Assembly: GCA_947247005.1 (NCBI GenBank)
Contig: OX365946.1
Span: 4,906,453 to 4,970,452, forward strand
Direction of reading: 5' to 3'
Origin: Spisula solida
Taxonomy: Eukaryota > Mollusca > Bivalvia > Venerida > Mactridae
DNA length: 64,000 bases
The notes below the pieces were generated by a model, which saw only the letters and a program-made list of their open reading frames with translations, did no database searches and was not told the DNA's origin. Made by a program: the position numbers and the translations under genes. Shown in pieces: positions 62,627 to 64,000 of this stretch. Positions within the stretch are counted from its first letter, which is position 1, and each line of letters opens with the position of its first letter.

Positions 62627-62881
62627 TCAACATAGTATGCATATAAATCTACCATTTATGAAATAACAATTGAATATTTTACACGCGCTGTCTTCTGATT
62701 TGACATTGCTTAACATGCCTTGTCGTTCATAACAAGGTGGTGGAAAGATCTCCCTTTGTTCAGATACACAAACATTGCAGTACGTTGGCTTATTGCAATT
62801 TTCAATCCATATTGTGTTGTTATCACGTGATGCACCTTCTTTACACTCGCGTAAACACTGCTCCCTGTGCGAATCACACAC
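62627..62881 (-). CDS. Hypothetical Cys-rich exon-like frame, copy B
   Basis: Counterpart of 15501-15770, with Lys to Glu changes at two places and Ser to Pro at one. A one-base insertion near 62896 cuts the upstream extension seen in copy A. Unrecognised. Confidence 0.2.
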   Translation of the reverse strand: MCDSHREQCLRECKEGASRDNNTIWIENCNKPTYCNVCVSEQREIFPPPCYERQGMLSNVKSEDSACKIFNCYFINGRFICILC

Positions 62882-62972
62882 TCCACCACTGTTCTAATTT
62901 CCGTTTAGTGGGAAACTCACTTGTGTCTGCACCGTATAAGAGCGTTGCACGTGTTTGTCATGTGATGAAATG

Positions 62973-63166
62973 TCATGGCGATTTAGAACAGTACGATTTT
63001 TCAGATTTGTGACTATAATACGATTGATGGATTCCGCTTCCATTTCTGAAATTTGAAGCGCGCTTCCGACAATGACAAATCGCCTCCATGAACGCTTCCC
63101 TGTAACGTTTTGACATCACATTATACAGTATTCGCTTCACAGTCGATCTGACAAACTTCAACATTC
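62973..63166 (-). pseudogene. C-terminal exon of a neuropeptide GPCR, copy B (open frame)
   Basis: A pyrimidine tract with AG (63167-63168) precedes a frame that stays open for 64 codons to a TGA. It encodes the end of TM7 (STVKRILYNVMSKRYREAF), a CHCRKR palmitoylation-like site and a Ser/Tyr-rich tail ending CSKSP. The Asn-Pro of NPxxY is Lys-Arg, as in copy A, so the change pre-dates the duplication. Unlike copy A there is no frameshift. It could be a terminal exon of a gene continuing beyond 64000, but the broken NPxxY argues for a pseudogene. Family: neuromedin-U/pyrokinin-receptor-like, by motif recall. Confidence 0.65.
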
Positions 63167-64000
63167 CTGAAAAAAAAACGATAAATTAATCCATTGTTTT
63201 GTATTGTGGGTATTAAATTTCGTGGAAGTTCGTAAAATGGTATAATGATCTTGAATTACGGACGATGGAGATCGACTAATCGGAAATCTATATACTCACC
63301 ACAAAAGTAATGATTTAGAGGATCACGGAATCGAAAATTATGTTCAGCTTACTATGATATATGACAAGGCAGAGTTTAGCAAGTGATACAGTATTAGATT
63401 TCTACGACGTCTGGAGGATGAAACAATCTGGCGTGTTGCGTTCATTTCAAATTGTTTTTGGCATGTTATACTTCTTACAATGAAATATGTTTTATTCAGT
63501 TTCGTTTAAATATTTTATAAAAAAAATCCGATATTCTATTTCGTTTTAATAATTCGTTTATTTTAACAAAAATCCGTTAACAACTTTGATTTGCGATATA
63601 TTGATTCGTTTAAAGTATATAAAAACATTGCAGGGTACAATAAATGTAGATAAAAGTGTGCCATAAATGTATACATGTATATTCTGCAATTCCATGGACT
63701 AACATTGACGAAAAAGAAATTAAAACATTTTTACGAGTATTTATTGATCACTCCTCGTACACATGTAGTTTCTGTTATGATAAAGATTAGAGTGCCATTA
63801 GATCATTTATGATGTAAATTATCACGTGACAGGTGCAGACTTCATTAATTCAAGTTACGGAATCATTTATCGATATCTATAACATATAATACCAATTTCT
63901 GGCGTTACAAATGTACAAAGATGTGCCACAAAAACAGGAAAATGTGCAAGACAAGAGCATTCACTTAACAATCAGACTACAAGACATCAATTTCTAAAAA

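Larger units (their letters stand above)
53862..64000 (+). repeat. Young segmental duplication, copy B
   Basis: Direct-orientation duplicate of 7503-16895. The homology reaches the last base of the window. It contains the long mariner-like form (54544-55606), lacks the 80 bp micro-MITE (site about 61308), and carries the better-preserved GPCR C-terminal exon (62973-63166). Confidence 0.9.

Overview
This window looks like intergenic or intronic DNA from a large, AT-rich animal genome, most likely a marine bivalve mollusc. No intact conventional protein gene is visible. The longest open frames lie in a TG/TGCG microsatellite, and almost all others are under 100 codons and fall in repeats. Reasons for the bivalve guess: copies of an 'aagacccaggtccctagctc' type repeat that I remember as widespread in bivalve genomes; a repeat ending in an 'agctcacc...gtgacaggt' hairpin of the same flavour; tRNA-derived SINE heads; a primer-binding site matching invertebrate tRNA-Lys; and remnants of a bilaterian peptide-receptor gene. 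This assignment is inference.

The backbone is a colinear, direct segmental duplication. Blocks 1-2560, 2590-5080, 5530-6625 and 7503-16895 reappear in the same order and orientation at 40974-42575, 42905-44500, 52774-53855 and 53862-64000 (the last runs off the window). The 7503-16895 / 53862-64000 pair is nearly identical and young. The other blocks are more diverged, and still older relatives lie at 18330-18900, 37505-39880, 44690-44995 and 49868-51680. Because the paralogs align, several transposon insertions can be read against their own empty sites.

Mobile elements by region: a mariner-like element present as a 1063 bp form (54544-55606) and a 235 bp internally deleted form (8185-8419); an 80 bp micro-MITE (14108-14187) with a clean empty site; a TA-flanked MITE family with a TCGCTGGCTTA terminus (11631, 24022, 58841); a composite hairpin MITE (12125, 42138, 59336); a pogo/Tigger-like element (35784-37289); a hAT-like non-autonomous element with 8 bp flanking repeats (50808-51393, older copy at 27923); an 'AATCACACGAGA' TIR family (31483, 34516); a 361 bp fold-back element (51810-52170); a hairpin MITE (45690-45868); and a LINE 3' tail pseudogene (52209-52577).

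The most unusual object is at 17421-17823. It is a complete miniature LTR retrotransposon (TRIM) on the minus strand with about 143 bp LTRs, a tRNA-Lys primer-binding site, a polypurine tract and only about 116 bp of interior. Each LTR contains a whole tRNA-like cloverleaf with A and B boxes. This is an animal parallel to the plant Cassandra elements, whose LTRs carry 5S rRNA.

Gene remnants: two pieces of a rhodopsin-class neuropeptide GPCR (neuromedin-U/pyrokinin-receptor-like) on the minus strand. A TM3-TM4-ECL2 exon lies at 20439-20757 and a C-terminal exon at 15846-16038, the latter duplicated at 62973-63166. All carry disabling or signature-breaking changes. A tRNA-Thr(TGT)-like gene with a T-run terminator sits at 30770-30842 on the minus strand.
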